64,000 nt of DNA from Staphylococcus pettenkoferi (GCF_026659735.1 NZ_JANSKK010000012.1:52041-116040), one strand, 5' to 3'; counted from the first letter of the stretch, positions 21,803-33,225 are shown. Notes: generated from the sequence alone by a model not told the origin. Numbers and translations: made by a program.

Positions 21803-23761
21803 ATGACCTTTCGACTAATGTGGAAGCTCGCGATGCGTAACTTCGTCTCACTGCGGCGAATCATCTTTCCCTTTGTGATTTCAATAGCGATGATGTTCGC
21901 AATGCAATATATACTTTTTTCGCTATTTAATAATGAGTTTTTAGAAAAGAAAAGTGATACGACGAAGTTAATCGCAGTTGCTGGTGATTTCTTCGTCTCA
22001 CTTCTTCTCATTATCTTTATACTTTATGCCAATCGTTTCGTAATGAAACAACGTAAGAAAGAATTTGCGCTCAATATTATTTTAGGAATGGAGAAGAAAC
22101 ATCTCCGTTTAATCTTATTGATTGAAAGCATTGTAGAATATATCGTCACTGCAGTGTTAAGTATCATTGGCGGTTATTTGTTCGGACTATTATTGTTTGT
22201 CTTACTTAATAAACTCACAGAGAATAAGCACTTTACTACTATGGATTATCCGTTCGATGTACGAGCGATGTTGATTACTATTATCGCTTTAGCTGTTGTA
22301 ATGCTGGTTCTGTTTATAATTAACAATGTCCAAATCTCCCTGCAATCACCATTAGGTTTATTACAAAGTGGTAAAAGGGTGGAGAAACAAAGATCGAAGT
22401 GGGTTTTAATTATACTTGGAATTATAGGCACAGTACTGATCATCATCGCTTATAGTTGCGCTTTGATGATTAATCCATTTTTAAATGAGTATCATTTACT
22501 TGGGTTCTTGTGTGCCTTAGCTAGTGTCATATTAGGAACTTACTTGCTATTTATGTCCTTTAGTGTGCTTGTGTTGAGAGCATTAAAAAGCATTCCTAGA
22601 ATTTACTATCAAAAGGTGAATTTCTTTTCCATCTCAGGTTTACTTTCTCGAATGAAAGTCAACGCGGTAAGTCTAGCGAGTATTACTTTGTTATGTACAT
22701 TCTTAGTTGTGACTTTATCCTTGTCTCTAACAACTTATCGAGGCATCCAAAAAACAATCGTAAGCTTGCCTTCAGAAGATTACACAATAACGCAACTTGA
22801 TGATAGTTCGTATGACAAGCAAGTGAAGTCAAATAAGAAGATTATTCAAGAACTACGTCAGTATACGAAGATTAAAGACGTCAAAAATGTTAAAGAAACG
22901 ACGATGATGGCCAAGGAACATAAAGGGGAGCTTCTAGAAAAAGGACCAGGCTCTAGAATGATGTTGAACTTTAAAACAGAACAAGATTTCAATAGAGAAA
23001 ACCATGAGCACCTTCATTTAAAAAAAGGTGAAATAGGTATAGGTAGTAATCTCGAGAAGATCGAAAAGTCTAAGCATTTAAAGTTAATGGGGCATAAATT
23101 TCGGACCCGACATTTAAATGAAGATCACATTGAAGGAGCCGGTGCACTTTCTTATGCGTATATTGTCGTTAAAGATCAAGATGTACTCAATAAAGTAACG
23201 CAACATGTCACAGATGATAATGCGTTAACTACGAATGCTGAAGCCAGATTTAATGTCAATAACTCACAAGCCATTGAACCGCATAAAGAAGACTTAGAAG
23301 ATAAATATCAAGTTCAAATAGAAAGTAAAAATGAAAGAAGCTCACTTATAATTGATGTATTTGGTGGATTTGTGTTCTTAGGAACTATCGTTAGTATTAC
23401 CTTACTGATTGGTATATTCTTAATGATGTACTACAAACAAGTTTCCGAAGGCTTTGAAGATCATCGGAACTATCAAATTATGAACAAAGTGGGTCTTGAT
23501 AAGCCACTCATCAAACGAATTATTCGTAAGCAAATTATATGGATCTTTGCTTTACCTATAGGTGTGACAGTAGTTCATTCTTTAGTCGCAAGTAAAATGG
23601 CATATCGTTTAATTGGTTCAATCATGATGGTTAACTATGTAGATTATCTGGTATCTAATCTCATTATTCTAGTAGGAGTCACACTCATATATGGATTTAT
23701 CTATTTAATCACGTCGAGTATTTATTTTAATACGATTTATCATAGTGGAAACGACGATTAG
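21803..23761 (+). CDS. ABC transporter permease, BceB/VraE-like (FtsX domains)
   Basis: 652 residues with the BceB layout: N-terminal helix, FtsX-type membrane domain, several more spans to about residue 310, a large extracytoplasmic domain (about 315-505), and a final FtsX domain with three spans (510-640). The outer domain usually decides which peptide antibiotic is sensed. It should form a complex with the ATPase just before it. The closest functional class is bacitracin/lantibiotic resistance; the actual substrate is not deducible. In S. aureus I recall putP between camS and gatC, so this pair occupies a variable slot. Confidence 0.85.
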   Translation: MTFRLMWKLAMRNFVSLRRIIFPFVISIAMMFAMQYILFSLFNNEFLEKKSDTTKLIAVAGDFFVSLLLIIFILYANRFVMKQRKKEFALNIILGMEKKHLRLILLIESIVEYIVTAVLSIIGGYLFGLLLFVLLNKLTENKHFTTMDYPFDVRAMLITIIALAVVMLVLFIINNVQISLQSPLGLLQSGKRVEKQRSKWVLIILGIIGTVLIIIAYSCALMINPFLNEYHLLGFLCALASVILGTYLLFMSFSVLVLRALKSIPRIYYQKVNFFSISGLLSRMKVNAVSLASITLLCTFLVVTLSLSLTTYRGIQKTIVSLPSEDYTITQLDDSSYDKQVKSNKKIIQELRQYTKIKDVKNVKETTMMAKEHKGELLEKGPGSRMMLNFKTEQDFNRENHEHLHLKKGEIGIGSNLEKIEKSKHLKLMGHKFRTRHLNEDHIEGAGALSYAYIVVKDQDVLNKVTQHVTDDNALTTNAEARFNVNNSQAIEPHKEDLEDKYQVQIESKNERSSLIIDVFGGFVFLGTIVSITLLIGIFLMMYYKQVSEGFEDHRNYQIMNKVGLDKPLIKRIIRKQIIWIFALPIGVTVVHSLVASKMAYRLIGSIMMVNYVDYLVSNLIILVGVTLIYGFIYLITSSIYFNTIYHSGNDD

Positions 23762-23807
23762 CAAGTCTAAAATATTATATTTTACTCATATCGTAAGAGA
23801 AAGTCAT

Positions 23808-23843
23808 GCCCGTAGATACATACTTAGAGCTGTATCTGCGGGC
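23808..23843 (+). terminator. Intrinsic terminator of BceAB-like pair
   Basis: 13-bp stem GCCCGTAGATACA / TGTATCTGCGGGC with one G-U pair and a 10-base loop, followed by a modest T/A-rich tail. Confidence 0.7.
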
Positions 23844-24020
23844 TTAGCTATTATTATTGTTAGAATAATCAATTGTGAGGAAAAGTCGCAGCAGGTAAAA
23901 GGTAACACACTTATGAAACATGAATATCAAACCTACGAGAATGCGCCTGCTTATAGATTTTCTCTATTAATTTTGATACAATTTTGTAATGAATGAGTAA
24001 TTAAGGAGGCTTTTAAACTA

Positions 24021-24323
24021 ATGGCTAGAGTGACACGTGATGAGGTTAAGCATATTGCGAACTTAGCTCGACTTCAAATTACTGAAGATGAAACAACTGA
24101 AATGCAAGAATCTCTAGAGAGTATTCTAAACTTTGCTAATCAAATAGATGAAGCGAACACTGAAGATGTTGAACCTACTTACCACGTATTAGACTTACAG
24201 AATGTCTTACGTGAAGATAAAGCGCAAGAGGGCATTCCTCAAGAGCTTGCATTGAAGAATGCGAAAGAAACAGAAGATGGACAATTCAAAGTACCATCAG
24301 TCATGAACGGGGAGGATGCGTAA
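24021..24323 (+). CDS. gatC: Asp/Glu-tRNA amidotransferase subunit C
   Basis: 100 residues. Small subunit that wraps around GatA and GatB and stabilises them in the GatCAB complex, which amidates Glu-tRNA(Gln) (and Asp-tRNA(Asn) in some bacteria). The family pattern [20 protein letters not shown] starts the protein, and the C-terminus ends [18 protein letters not shown] lies 10 bases before the ATG. First gene of gatCAB. Confidence 0.96.
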   Translation: MARVTRDEVKHIANLARLQITEDETTEMQESLESILNFANQIDEANTEDVEPTYHVLDLQNVLREDKAQEGIPQELALKNAKETEDGQFKVPSVMNGEDA

Positions 24324-24324
24324 G

Positions 24325-25782
24325 ATGACGATTCGTTATGAGTCTGTAGAGAATTTAATTAACATGATTCACAACAAAGAGATTAAGCCATCTCAAGTAG
24401 TCAGTGATATCTATGATGCGATTGAAGAAACTGACGCTACGATCAAATCTTTCTTAGCTTTAGATAAAGAGAATGCGATGAAGAAAGCGGAAGAGCTCGA
24501 TGCATTACAAGAGAAAGATCAAATGGAAGGTTTACTCTTTGGTATTCCAATGGGTATTAAAGACAATATTATCACTGAAGGTGTGGAAACAACTTGTGCA
24601 AGTAAGATGTTAGAAGGTTTCGTACCAATCTATGAATCTACTGTAATGAACAAATTGCACAATGAGAACGCTGTATTAATTGGTAAACTCAACATGGATG
24701 AGTTTGCGATGGGTGGTTCTACTGAAACATCTTACTTCAAGAAGACATTAAACCCATTTGACCATGATGCTGTACCAGGCGGATCTTCAGGTGGTTCTGC
24801 TGCAGCTGTAGCGGCTGGACTCGTACCATTTAGTTTAGGTTCAGATACAGGTGGTTCTATCCGTCAACCAGCAGCGTACTGTGGTATTGTGGGTCTTAAA
24901 CCTACATACGGTCGTGTTTCTCGTTTCGGTTTAGTAGCCTTTGCGTCTTCATTAGACCAAATCGGACCTTTAACTCGTAACGTGAAAGACAATGCCTTAG
25001 TATTACAAGCAATCTCAGGTGTGGACGAACACGATTCAACGAGTGCACCTGTCGATGATGTTGATTTCACTTCTGAAATTGGACAAGACATTAAAGGTAT
25101 GAAGATTGCATTACCTAAAGAATATTTAGGTGAAGGTGTCGAAGAAGAAACGAAAGAACTCGTGAAGAAAGCAGTTGAAACGTTAAGAGAACTCGGTGCA
25201 ACTGTTGATGAAGTTTCACTTCCAAATACGAAATTTGGTATTCCATCATACTATTTACTCGCTTCTTCAGAGGCGTCAGCAAACTTAGCACGATTTGATG
25301 GTATCCGTTACGGTTATCATTCACCAGAAGCGAAGACTTTAGAAGAATTATACAAATTCTCAAGAAGTGAAGGTTTCGGTAAAGAGGTTAAACGCCGTAT
25401 CTACTTAGGTACATTCGCGTTAAGCTCAGGTTACTATGATGCCTTTTACAAAAAAGCGCAAAAGGTTAGAACGTTAATCAAACAGGACTTCGAACGTATC
25501 TTTAATGACTATGATGTCGTTGTAGGACCAACAACACCAGGACCTGCGTTCAACATTGGTGAAGAGATTGACGATCCACTAACAATGTATGCAAACGACT
25601 TACTCACTACACCAGTGAACCTTGCTGGTCTTCCAGGTATTTCTCTACCTTGTGGCAAGTCTAAAGGTCGTCCAGTTGGTTTACAATTTATCGGTAAACC
25701 ATTCGATGAGAAGACGCTTTACCGTGTTGCATACCAATACGAAACACAATTCAATTTACATGATGAATATGAACAATTATAA
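24325..25782 (+). CDS. gatA: Asp/Glu-tRNA amidotransferase subunit A
   Basis: 485 residues, amidase-signature enzyme that releases ammonia from glutamine for GatB. Catalytic Lys79 is in GIKDN, and the Ser pair lies in the [14 protein letters not shown] to [11 protein letters not shown] block (Ser-cisSer-Lys triad). The ATG at 24325 gives the standard N-terminus and follows GGGGAGG in the end of gatC; a nearer upstream ATG at 24316 overlaps gatC and has no spacing for that site. Confidence 0.97.
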   Translation: MTIRYESVENLINMIHNKEIKPSQVVSDIYDAIEETDATIKSFLALDKENAMKKAEELDALQEKDQMEGLLFGIPMGIKDNIITEGVETTCASKMLEGFVPIYESTVMNKLHNENAVLIGKLNMDEFAMGGSTETSYFKKTLNPFDHDAVPGGSSGGSAAAVAAGLVPFSLGSDTGGSIRQPAAYCGIVGLKPTYGRVSRFGLVAFASSLDQIGPLTRNVKDNALVLQAISGVDEHDSTSAPVDDVDFTSEIGQDIKGMKIALPKEYLGEGVEEETKELVKKAVETLRELGATVDEVSLPNTKFGIPSYYLLASSEASANLARFDGIRYGYHSPEAKTLEELYKFSRSEGFGKEVKRRIYLGTFALSSGYYDAFYKKAQKVRTLIKQDFERIFNDYDVVVGPTTPGPAFNIGEEIDDPLTMYANDLLTTPVNLAGLPGISLPCGKSKGRPVGLQFIGKPFDEKTLYRVAYQYETQFNLHDEYEQL

Positions 25783-25793
25783 GGAGTGGAATT

Positions 25794-27221
<1,428 letters not shown>

Positions 27222-27233
27222 TAGATGATTATG

Positions 27234-27269
27234 ACTGTCGATAGAGTGAAACGCTTTATCGGCAGTTTT
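27234..27269 (+). terminator. Intrinsic terminator of gatCAB
   Basis: Stem ACTGTCGATAGAG / CTTTATCGGCAGT (G-U pairs tolerated), then TTTTC. Confidence 0.8.
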
Positions 27270-27291
27270 CTGTTACTAAGAGTAATATGAC

Positions 27292-27333
27292 TTCGTACGT
27301 TTTGTAATACTTTTAAAAAGCACTATGTACGAA
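27292..27333. repeat. Spaced inverted repeat upstream of dgkB
   Basis: TTCGTAC at 27292-27298 and GTACGAA at 27327-27333, spaced by 28 bases. It could be an operator pair or chance. dgkB starts 115 bases further on. Confidence 0.25.
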
Positions 27334-27447
27334 AATAAAATCCATATCCAAGACGTCATCAGCTTCCGCATGAGAATCTAAATGCTTTGAAGAATAGTAT
27401 ATATCCTTTAATATAGAATATGAGTATATAAAATCGAGGTTGAAATT

Positions 27448-28365
27448 ATGAGAAAACGAGCGAGAATAATATATAACCCCACATCAGGTAAGGAGATGTT
27501 TAAACGCGCTCTACCTGACGTACTCATCAAGCTTGAGAAAGCAGGATATGAAACGAGCGCCTATGCGACAGAGCGTTCTGGTGATGCGACGAAAGAAGCT
27601 GAACGTGCTTTAGAACAAGAATATGACTTGCTCATCGTAGCGGGTGGTGACGGCACGTTAAACGAGGTCGTGAATGGGATAGCTGAACAACCTAATCGTC
27701 CGAAACTAGGTATTATCCCAATGGGTACAGTCAATGACTTCGGTCGTGCCTTACATTTACCATCTAATATCATGAAAGCCGTTGATGTCATCGTTAATGG
27801 TCACACGACTCAAGTGGATATCGGTAAGATGAATAGCCGTTACTTTATCAATTTGGCTGCAGGTGGCAAGCTCACTGAGGTATCTTATGAAACGCCAAGT
27901 AAGTTGAAATCGATTGTAGGACCATTCGCGTATTACATTAAAGGTTTCGAGATGTTGCCTCAGATGAAAGCTGTCGATATTCGAATAGAGTATGATGATG
28001 AGATCTTCCAAGGCGAAGCATTACTCTTCCTTCTTGGATTGACGAACTCTATGGCTGGCTTTGAGAAGTTGGTTCCGGATGCTAAGTTAGATGACGGTTA
28101 TTTTACACTTATTATTGTTGAAAAAGCTAACCTAGCTGAATTGGGTCACATCATGACACTTGCATCACGCGGTGAACATACGAAACATCCGAAAGTCATT
28201 TATAAAAAGGCGAAATCAGTAAGTATTTCTTCGTTTGCGAATATGCAACTCAATGTGGATGGGGAATACGGTGGTAAACTACCAGGAAACTTCTTGAATT
28301 TAGAAAGACATATTGAAGTGTTTACACCTAATGATATTCACAATGAAGAATTAACACACTCGTAA
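27448..28365 (+). CDS. dgkB: Diacylglycerol kinase
   Basis: 305 residues, DgkB-type soluble lipid kinase. It returns diacylglycerol, released during lipoteichoic acid synthesis, to phosphatidic acid. Nucleotide-binding GGDGTLNEV has GGDGT at 66-70, and PMGTVNDFGRAL is the second conserved block. The Mg/Asp network residues are compatible with activity. It is a peripheral membrane enzyme without spans. GAGGTTG precedes the start. Followed by two hairpins before rlmD. Confidence 0.94.
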   Translation: MRKRARIIYNPTSGKEMFKRALPDVLIKLEKAGYETSAYATERSGDATKEAERALEQEYDLLIVAGGDGTLNEVVNGIAEQPNRPKLGIIPMGTVNDFGRALHLPSNIMKAVDVIVNGHTTQVDIGKMNSRYFINLAAGGKLTEVSYETPSKLKSIVGPFAYYIKGFEMLPQMKAVDIRIEYDDEIFQGEALLFLLGLTNSMAGFEKLVPDAKLDDGYFTLIIVEKANLAELGHIMTLASRGEHTKHPKVIYKKAKSVSISSFANMQLNVDGEYGGKLPGNFLNLERHIEVFTPNDIHNEELTHS

Positions 28366-28445
28366 GATTTGTATCACAAGTAATGTAGAATATTGCGCGT
28401 GTTGCTTGAAGAATGGCGATATAGACAATACGAGTGCAACATATA

Positions 28446-28471
28446 GAGCAAGGCAAAAGTTTGTCTTGCTC
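28446..28471 (+). terminator. Hairpin after dgkB
   Basis: GAGCAAGGCAA / TTGTCTTGCTC stem, followed by CTTCAATT. The weak T-tract makes it a poor terminator by itself. Confidence 0.5.
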
Positions 28472-28482
28472 CTTCAATTCAC

Positions 28483-28518
28483 GAGGTTAGGCAGTTGAGT
28501 CAGTACCTAACCTCTTTT
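28483..28518 (+). terminator. Intrinsic terminator/attenuator-like hairpin just before rlmD
   Basis: Stem GAGGTTAGG / CCTAACCTC with a 14-base loop and TTTT. The rlmD start codon lies 19 bases further, with the ribosome binding site almost touching the T-tract. No promoter fits between, so an rlmD transcript has to read through or start within it. Confidence 0.6.
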
Positions 28519-28537
28519 CATGTGGAGTGAGAGTAAG

Positions 28538-29902
28538 ATGATAGATATTAAGAAGAATGATATAAAGACAGGCACAGTTCAAGATTTAACGCATGAAGGG
28601 CATGGTGTAGTGAAGATTGACCGCTATCCTATCTTCGTACCCTATGCGCTCATCGATGAAGAAATTGAATATAAGATTATTAAGGTAAAGAAGAACTTTG
28701 CGATAGGGAAGCTACAGCAAGTGAATGTCGCGAGTGAGTCGCGCGTAGAGCCGCCTTGCGTGTATTATCATAAGTGTGGTGGGTGCCAACTCCAACATAT
28801 GAATTATCAAGCACAACTTGCTATGAAGAAAGAGCAAGTCGTTAACTTGTTCCATCGTAAAGGGGACTTTGCGGATACACCTATTCGAGATGTCATCGGT
28901 ATGGAAGACCCTTGGTATTATCGCAATAAATCTCAATTACCAGTAGGGCGAAACAAAGATGGGCATGTTAAGATGGGTTTCTTTAGACAACGTAGCCACG
29001 ATATCATTGATATGGAAGAATGCTTGATTCAGCACCCTTCACAGAATGAAATTATGGTGGCATTGAAACAATGGTTCGATGAGCTTGGTGTGAGCGTATA
29101 TGATGAAAGAAGTAAGCGTGGTCTCATGCGTCATGTGGTGATTCGAAGCGGGTATTATACAGATCAACTCATGGTGATCTTCGTGACAAATGGTAAAAAG
29201 TTTAAACAACGGGATACGCTCGTTCAACGTTTGACCTCTCAATTTCCTCAAATCACGAGTATCAAACAGAATATTAACACGTCTCATTCCAATGTGATTA
29301 TGGGTAAACAATCGATATTATTATTTGGTGAAGAACAAATTAATGACCGTCTATCAGATGTCGAATTTAAGATTAGTGATCAATCGTTCTATCAAATTAA
29401 CGCTTCCCAAACGGAAAAACTGTATCAGAAAGCGCTTGATTATGCTGATTTACAAGGTGAAGAAGTCGTACTAGATACGTATTGCGGTATCGGAACGATC
29501 GGTCTCTATATGGCACCTAAAGCTAAACACGTGTATGGCGTAGAAGTGATACCTGATGCTATCGAGGATGCCCGCCTTAATGCAACGCGAAATGGATTCA
29601 ACAATACGACTTTTGTCCCTGGTAAAGCGGAAGAAGTTATTCTAAAATGGAAAGAACAAGGTATTCGTCCTGATGTAGTCATGGTGGATCCGCCGCGTAA
29701 AGGTTGTGATGAGCGCTTTATTCAAACGCTGCGTGAACTTCAACCTAAGAAGATTATTTATATATCTTGTAATCCGGCGACACAACAACGTGATGTGACG
29801 CAACTCAAGGACTTATATGATCTCGTAGAAATAACGCCTGTAGACATGTTTCCACAAACGACGCATGTTGAGACGGTAGCACAATTGGTGCGCAAATCTT
29901 AG
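28538..29902 (+). CDS. rlmD: 23S rRNA (uracil-5-)-methyltransferase, RumA/RlmCD type
   Basis: 454 residues. A TRAM domain (1-60), 4Fe-4S cluster Cys74, Cys80, Cys83 and Cys162, SAM-binding DTYCGIGTIG (313-322), DPPRKGC (385-390) and catalytic Cys411 in ISCNPATQQRD. Methylates C5 of uridines in 23S rRNA; Bacillus RlmCD handles two sites, so this one may as well. Start at 28538 fits GGAGTGAG; the earlier in-frame ATG at 28520 has only the hairpin T-tract before it. Confidence 0.92.
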   Translation: MIDIKKNDIKTGTVQDLTHEGHGVVKIDRYPIFVPYALIDEEIEYKIIKVKKNFAIGKLQQVNVASESRVEPPCVYYHKCGGCQLQHMNYQAQLAMKKEQVVNLFHRKGDFADTPIRDVIGMEDPWYYRNKSQLPVGRNKDGHVKMGFFRQRSHDIIDMEECLIQHPSQNEIMVALKQWFDELGVSVYDERSKRGLMRHVVIRSGYYTDQLMVIFVTNGKKFKQRDTLVQRLTSQFPQITSIKQNINTSHSNVIMGKQSILLFGEEQINDRLSDVEFKISDQSFYQINASQTEKLYQKALDYADLQGEEVVLDTYCGIGTIGLYMAPKAKHVYGVEVIPDAIEDARLNATRNGFNNTTFVPGKAEEVILKWKEQGIRPDVVMVDPPRKGCDERFIQTLRELQPKKIIYISCNPATQQRDVTQLKDLYDLVEITPVDMFPQTTHVETVAQLVRKS

Positions 29903-30002
29903 AGAGACATTCATTACAGTAGTTTGTTATTGAGCGTGTAGTCTACACACATCGCTATAAAGCTCACACTGTTAATATTATATAAATTTGGGAGGACGAG
30001 CA

Positions 30003-30536
30003 GTGGTCAAACTTAATTTCTTTAATAATAAAAAGTCTATCGAGCGCTTTATTCTCTTACAAGTTATCGTGGTGATGATGAGCATTCTCATTTGTTATAA
30101 AGGTGCGCATTTATTCACTCATGTACATGAAGAGAACTTTATCTTAAATATACTGTACGGCTTACTTGGCGCTGCTCTCATGGTCGTTGTTCATGAAGCG
30201 ATGCACTTTGTCCTCTATAAAGCCTTTGCGAAAAAGGGTAAACCACAAATTCGCCAACGCTTTGGTATTATTACAAGCTATGTGCCGGATAAAGTATTTA
30301 AGAAGTGGGAATATATCACGATTATGATTGCGCCATTGGTAGTCATTACTTTAGGTTTATTCGTCGTTTTCGTCTTCTTCTCTTATTCAGCACTCATCTT
30401 TATCGCAAGCATCCACGTAGGCTATTGCCTCGTCGATATGTATTTCGTTGCGAGTGCATGGAATAAGCATGTAAAGTATGTGGAAGATAGTAGTGATGGC
30501 GTGATCTTTTACACGAATGAAGATAAAGTGAAATAA
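30003..30536 (+). CDS. DUF3267 putative zinc metalloprotease, membrane protein
   Basis: 177 residues. Four hydrophobic segments, with an HExxH motif (HEAMH) at about residues 65-69 following the second one, and a second conserved Lys/Tyr-rich block (KKWEYITIMIAPL). DUF3267 proteins are thought to be zincin-like intramembrane or membrane-anchored peptidases, but no substrate is known. GTG start at 30003 chosen for the GGGAGGA located 6 bases upstream. Stands alone between rlmD and dinB. Confidence 0.8.
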   Translation: MVKLNFFNNKKSIERFILLQVIVVMMSILICYKGAHLFTHVHEENFILNILYGLLGAALMVVVHEAMHFVLYKAFAKKGKPQIRQRFGIITSYVPDKVFKKWEYITIMIAPLVVITLGLFVVFVFFSYSALIFIASIHVGYCLVDMYFVASAWNKHVKYVEDSSDGVIFYTNEDKVK

Positions 30537-30694
30537 AACAAGCAACTCATATTTATATAACAACTTTCAGTTCCGATCACTGTGTCTGACGATCATTTTA
30601 GTTACAATATAACTAAATGGTGTAGACACGTATCGGAGCTTTTCTTGTGGCGGCGGAAATGACTAAGACTAACACTAGCAAGGAGGTGAGTCAT

Positions 30695-31765
30695 GTGGCA
30701 GAACGACGAATTATTCATATTGATATGGATTACTTCTATGCACAAGTAGAGATGAGAGATAATCCAGATTTGAAAGGTAAGCCGGTTATCGTAGGTGGTA
30801 AAGCGAGCGGGCGAGGTGTGGTTTCTACAGCATCCTACGAGGCTCGTAAATATGGCGTGCATTCGGCTATGCCCATGGCTCAAGCTCACAAATTGTGTCC
30901 TGACGGTTATTATGTGACGCCTCGCTTTGATAAGTATCGTGAAGCTTCACAACAAATTATGGCAATCTTTCGCAGTTATACCGATATTGTGGAACCTTTG
31001 TCTTTGGATGAGGCATATTTAGATATTACTCATTTAGTCCGTCCTGATTTACCGGCTTCTCGAATCGCGGAGTTTATCCGTAGAGGTATTTATGAGCAAA
31101 CGCAACTCACCGCTTCTGCAGGTGTCTCTTATAACAAATTTTTAGCTAAACTAGCGAGTGGGATGAATAAACCCAATAATCTTACCGTTATTGATTATAA
31201 TAATGTCCATGAGATATTGATGAATTTGGATATCGGCGGCTTTCGAGGCGTAGGCCCCACAACAGAAGAGAAGATGCATGCGAACGGTATTTATACAGGT
31301 AAAGACTTGTATAATAAAAGTGAAAGAGAATTGATACGACTCTTTGGCAAGAAAGGGCATGGCTTATACAATAAAGCGCGTGGTATTGATGAAAGTCCAG
31401 TCAAATCTGAGCGTGTTCGCAAATCAGTAGGCACAGAAAGAACCTTTGCGACAGATATGAATGACGACGATCAGGTATTGAATAAGATTTGGGAGCTCAG
31501 CACGAAGACAGCAGAACGACTCTCTCGAATTCAGAAGTCAGGGAAGACAGTGACTGTGAAAATTAAGACCTATCGTTTTGAGACCTTTTCCAAACAGAGA
31601 AGTTTGAGAGACCCTATACGAAATGAAACAGATATTTATAACATTGCGTATGAGTTGTATACTGATTTGAAAGATCCTGAAGTGCCGATTAGACTTGTTG
31701 GAGTGACAGTCGGCAATTTGGAACAATCGACGTATGAGAATATGAGTATTTATGACTTTTTATAA
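30695..31765 (+). CDS. dinB: DNA polymerase IV
   Basis: 356 residues, Y-family translesion polymerase. Catalytic Asp10 ([12 protein letters not shown]) and Asp105-Glu106 (SLDEAYLD) are intact; [11 protein letters not shown] and the helix-hairpin-helix [10 protein letters not shown] follow, then the little-finger domain. The GTG at 30695 has a perfect AAGGAGGTGA before it; the frame continues upstream but without support. No obvious LexA box (GAAC-N4-GTTC type) is seen in the spacer, so SOS control is not evident. No C-terminal beta-clamp motif is obvious to me. Confidence 0.93.
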   Translation: MAERRIIHIDMDYFYAQVEMRDNPDLKGKPVIVGGKASGRGVVSTASYEARKYGVHSAMPMAQAHKLCPDGYYVTPRFDKYREASQQIMAIFRSYTDIVEPLSLDEAYLDITHLVRPDLPASRIAEFIRRGIYEQTQLTASAGVSYNKFLAKLASGMNKPNNLTVIDYNNVHEILMNLDIGGFRGVGPTTEEKMHANGIYTGKDLYNKSERELIRLFGKKGHGLYNKARGIDESPVKSERVRKSVGTERTFATDMNDDDQVLNKIWELSTKTAERLSRIQKSGKTVTVKIKTYRFETFSKQRSLRDPIRNETDIYNIAYELYTDLKDPEVPIRLVGVTVGNLEQSTYENMSIYDFL

Positions 31766-31792
31766 TAAGGCAGAGAGGGCAGACGTCCCACT

Positions 31793-32353
31793 TTAATAGT
31801 CCTTATCAGTCAGCTGTTTCCCATAAACTTGAAGCATATGATCTAAGCTGTCATAGTGTTTCAGCAGTCGAAATGTAATCATCGCACATGCTTTCGCATC
31901 ATTTAACGCGTCATGGTGGCCGTGGAAATCAAGACGATAGAAATCCATCATATGTTTCAAACCATAGCGATGGTTGTCGACGGTACGACGTGCGAGCTGG
32001 CAAGAACAGAAATAGGTCATCTGTGGCGTCGGGATATTCTGAGCTTTCAAGCTTGCATGAAGGACTGACATATCAAATGCTGCATTGTGTGCGACGACCG
32101 GCAAGTTGTCGATAAACTTGAGCATATATGGGAAGACCTCATCAAAGGTAGGCGCGTCTGTCACTTGTTCAGGTTGGATGCCATGTACTGCAATATTGGT
32201 TTTAGAGAAATAATCTTTGGGATTTACGAGTGTGTAAAAACTTTCTACAATTTGATGCTTAACGACTTTCACCATACCGACGGAACAAACACTCGTGCGT
32301 TTACCGTTTGCGGTTTCAAAGTCTAAAGCGACAAATGCATTGTCTGAATTCAC
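31793..32353 (-). CDS. DEDDh 3'-5' exonuclease (DnaQ/PolC-epsilon-like)
   Basis: 186 residues. All DEDDh elements are present: ALDFETAN (Exo I), HNAAFDMSVL (Exo II), and HHDALNDAKA (Exo III). A stand-alone proofreading-type nuclease; partner and target unknown. The GTG at 32353 follows AAAGGAGGTG at good distance, and the longer ORF upstream is not supported. Runs opposite to dinB, tail to tail with a short gap. Confidence 0.85.
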   Translation of the reverse strand: MNSDNAFVALDFETANGKRTSVCSVGMVKVVKHQIVESFYTLVNPKDYFSKTNIAVHGIQPEQVTDAPTFDEVFPYMLKFIDNLPVVAHNAAFDMSVLHASLKAQNIPTPQMTYFCSCQLARRTVDNHRYGLKHMMDFYRLDFHGHHDALNDAKACAMITFRLLKHYDSLDHMLQVYGKQLTDKDY

Positions 32354-32599
32354 CTTTGCACCTCCTTTACGAAAACAGTTATGCACTGAATTTAATCCTT
32401 TCGACATGATGAGTCAAGCGATAAATCTGGGAGATGTCGGAAAGCGACTCGCTTCGGTCGACCTACCTTCTTTTGCATATAACGAGCGTTCGAGAAAGTG
32501 ATGAGGCGAGCGCTTTCAACCACTTTTGCGTAAGTAAAGTGATAAGCAACTTGCAAAAATGTGGTAAATTGGGGCATAATCATAACCATTTCAATAAAT
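32354..32599 (-). other. Gene-free spacer upstream of exonuclease gene, fold-rich
   Basis: About 245 bases between the ftnA terminator and the exonuclease start. Read on the - strand, it contains several complementary short arms (for example GTCGACC...GGTCGAC-like arms around 32440-32470). A 65-codon ORF in it lacks a ribosome site and family features, so I leave it out. It may simply be a long leader. Confidence 0.35.
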
Positions 32600-32643
32600 A
32601 AGCACTAAGATGTGTTCTTATGGAGAGTCACATCTTAGTGCTT
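32600..32643. terminator. Terminator of ftnA, 15-bp perfect stem
   Basis: AAGCACTAAGATGTG and its exact complement around a 14-base loop. T-rich flanks on both sides (ATTTATT for the - strand, GAATTTTT for the + strand). Confidence 0.85.
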
Positions 32644-32694
32644 GAATTTTTATATAGGATATTAAGCTCACATCAAGCTAAAGTATCTACTTAA

Positions 32695-33195
32695 TTATTC
32701 TTCGTCAAAAGAACGTTCAGCAAGTTCTTTTTCAAATAAGTATAATGTATTGCAGTCGTCACCGATACGTTTGAGGTAATCGATATGTGTCTCGAACATT
32801 GATTCCTCTTCAACTTGCTCATCTAAGAACCAGTTTAAGAATGAAATTGTTGCATAGTCTTTCGCTTCGTTTGCGATATCAGATAAGTTGTAGAAACGAC
32901 GTGTAACGTCTTGTTCTTGAGCTAAACCGTCTTCAAACGTTTCAAGAATGCTTTTGAACTCTGCTTTCGGTGCTGAAAGTGCACTGAAGACAGCGTGTTC
33001 GCCACGGTCGTTAATGTAGTCATAAATTTTCTTACCGTGGAATCTTTCTTCTTTCGCTTGTTGAATGTAGAAGTTTGCGAAACCTTCGTATGATTCCTTG
33101 TCACAGTAAGCAGCCATAGCCATGTATGCGTGTGCTGCATAGTATTCGTGGTTCATTTGTTCATTTAATGCATCTAATAACTTTTTATCTAACAT
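32695..33195 (-). CDS. ftnA: Ferritin (iron-storage, ferroxidase type)
   Basis: 166 residues, non-heme ferritin that forms a 24-mer shell, oxidises Fe2+ and stores it. Ferroxidase ligands are visible: Glu17, Glu50, His53, Glu94 and the pair in the QVEEE helix. GGGAGGA lies 8 bases before the ATG. Upstream are a promoter, a PerR-like box and a Fur-like box, in line with peroxide and iron control known for S. aureus ftnA. Confidence 0.95.
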   Translation of the reverse strand: MLDKKLLDALNEQMNHEYYAAHAYMAMAAYCDKESYEGFANFYIQQAKEERFHGKKIYDYINDRGEHAVFSALSAPKAEFKSILETFEDGLAQEQDVTRRFYNLSDIANEAKDYATISFLNWFLDEQVEEESMFETHIDYLKRIGDDCNTLYLFEKELAERSFDEE

Positions 33196-33225
33196 AATTG
33201 TATCCTCCCTTTAGTTGTTAAGTGT

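Noticed and set aside
23745..23996. 83-codon ORF between the BceB-like gene and gatC
   Set aside because: It starts inside the permease gene without a ribosome site, and runs through the terminator hairpin at 23808-23843. No family features.
30537..30694. SOS (LexA) operator upstream of dinB
   Set aside because: No CGAAC-N4-GTTCG-type palindrome found in this spacer.
32392..32589. 65-codon ORF upstream of the exonuclease gene
   Set aside because: No ribosome site, unusual composition, overlaps fold-rich leader; treated as spacer.
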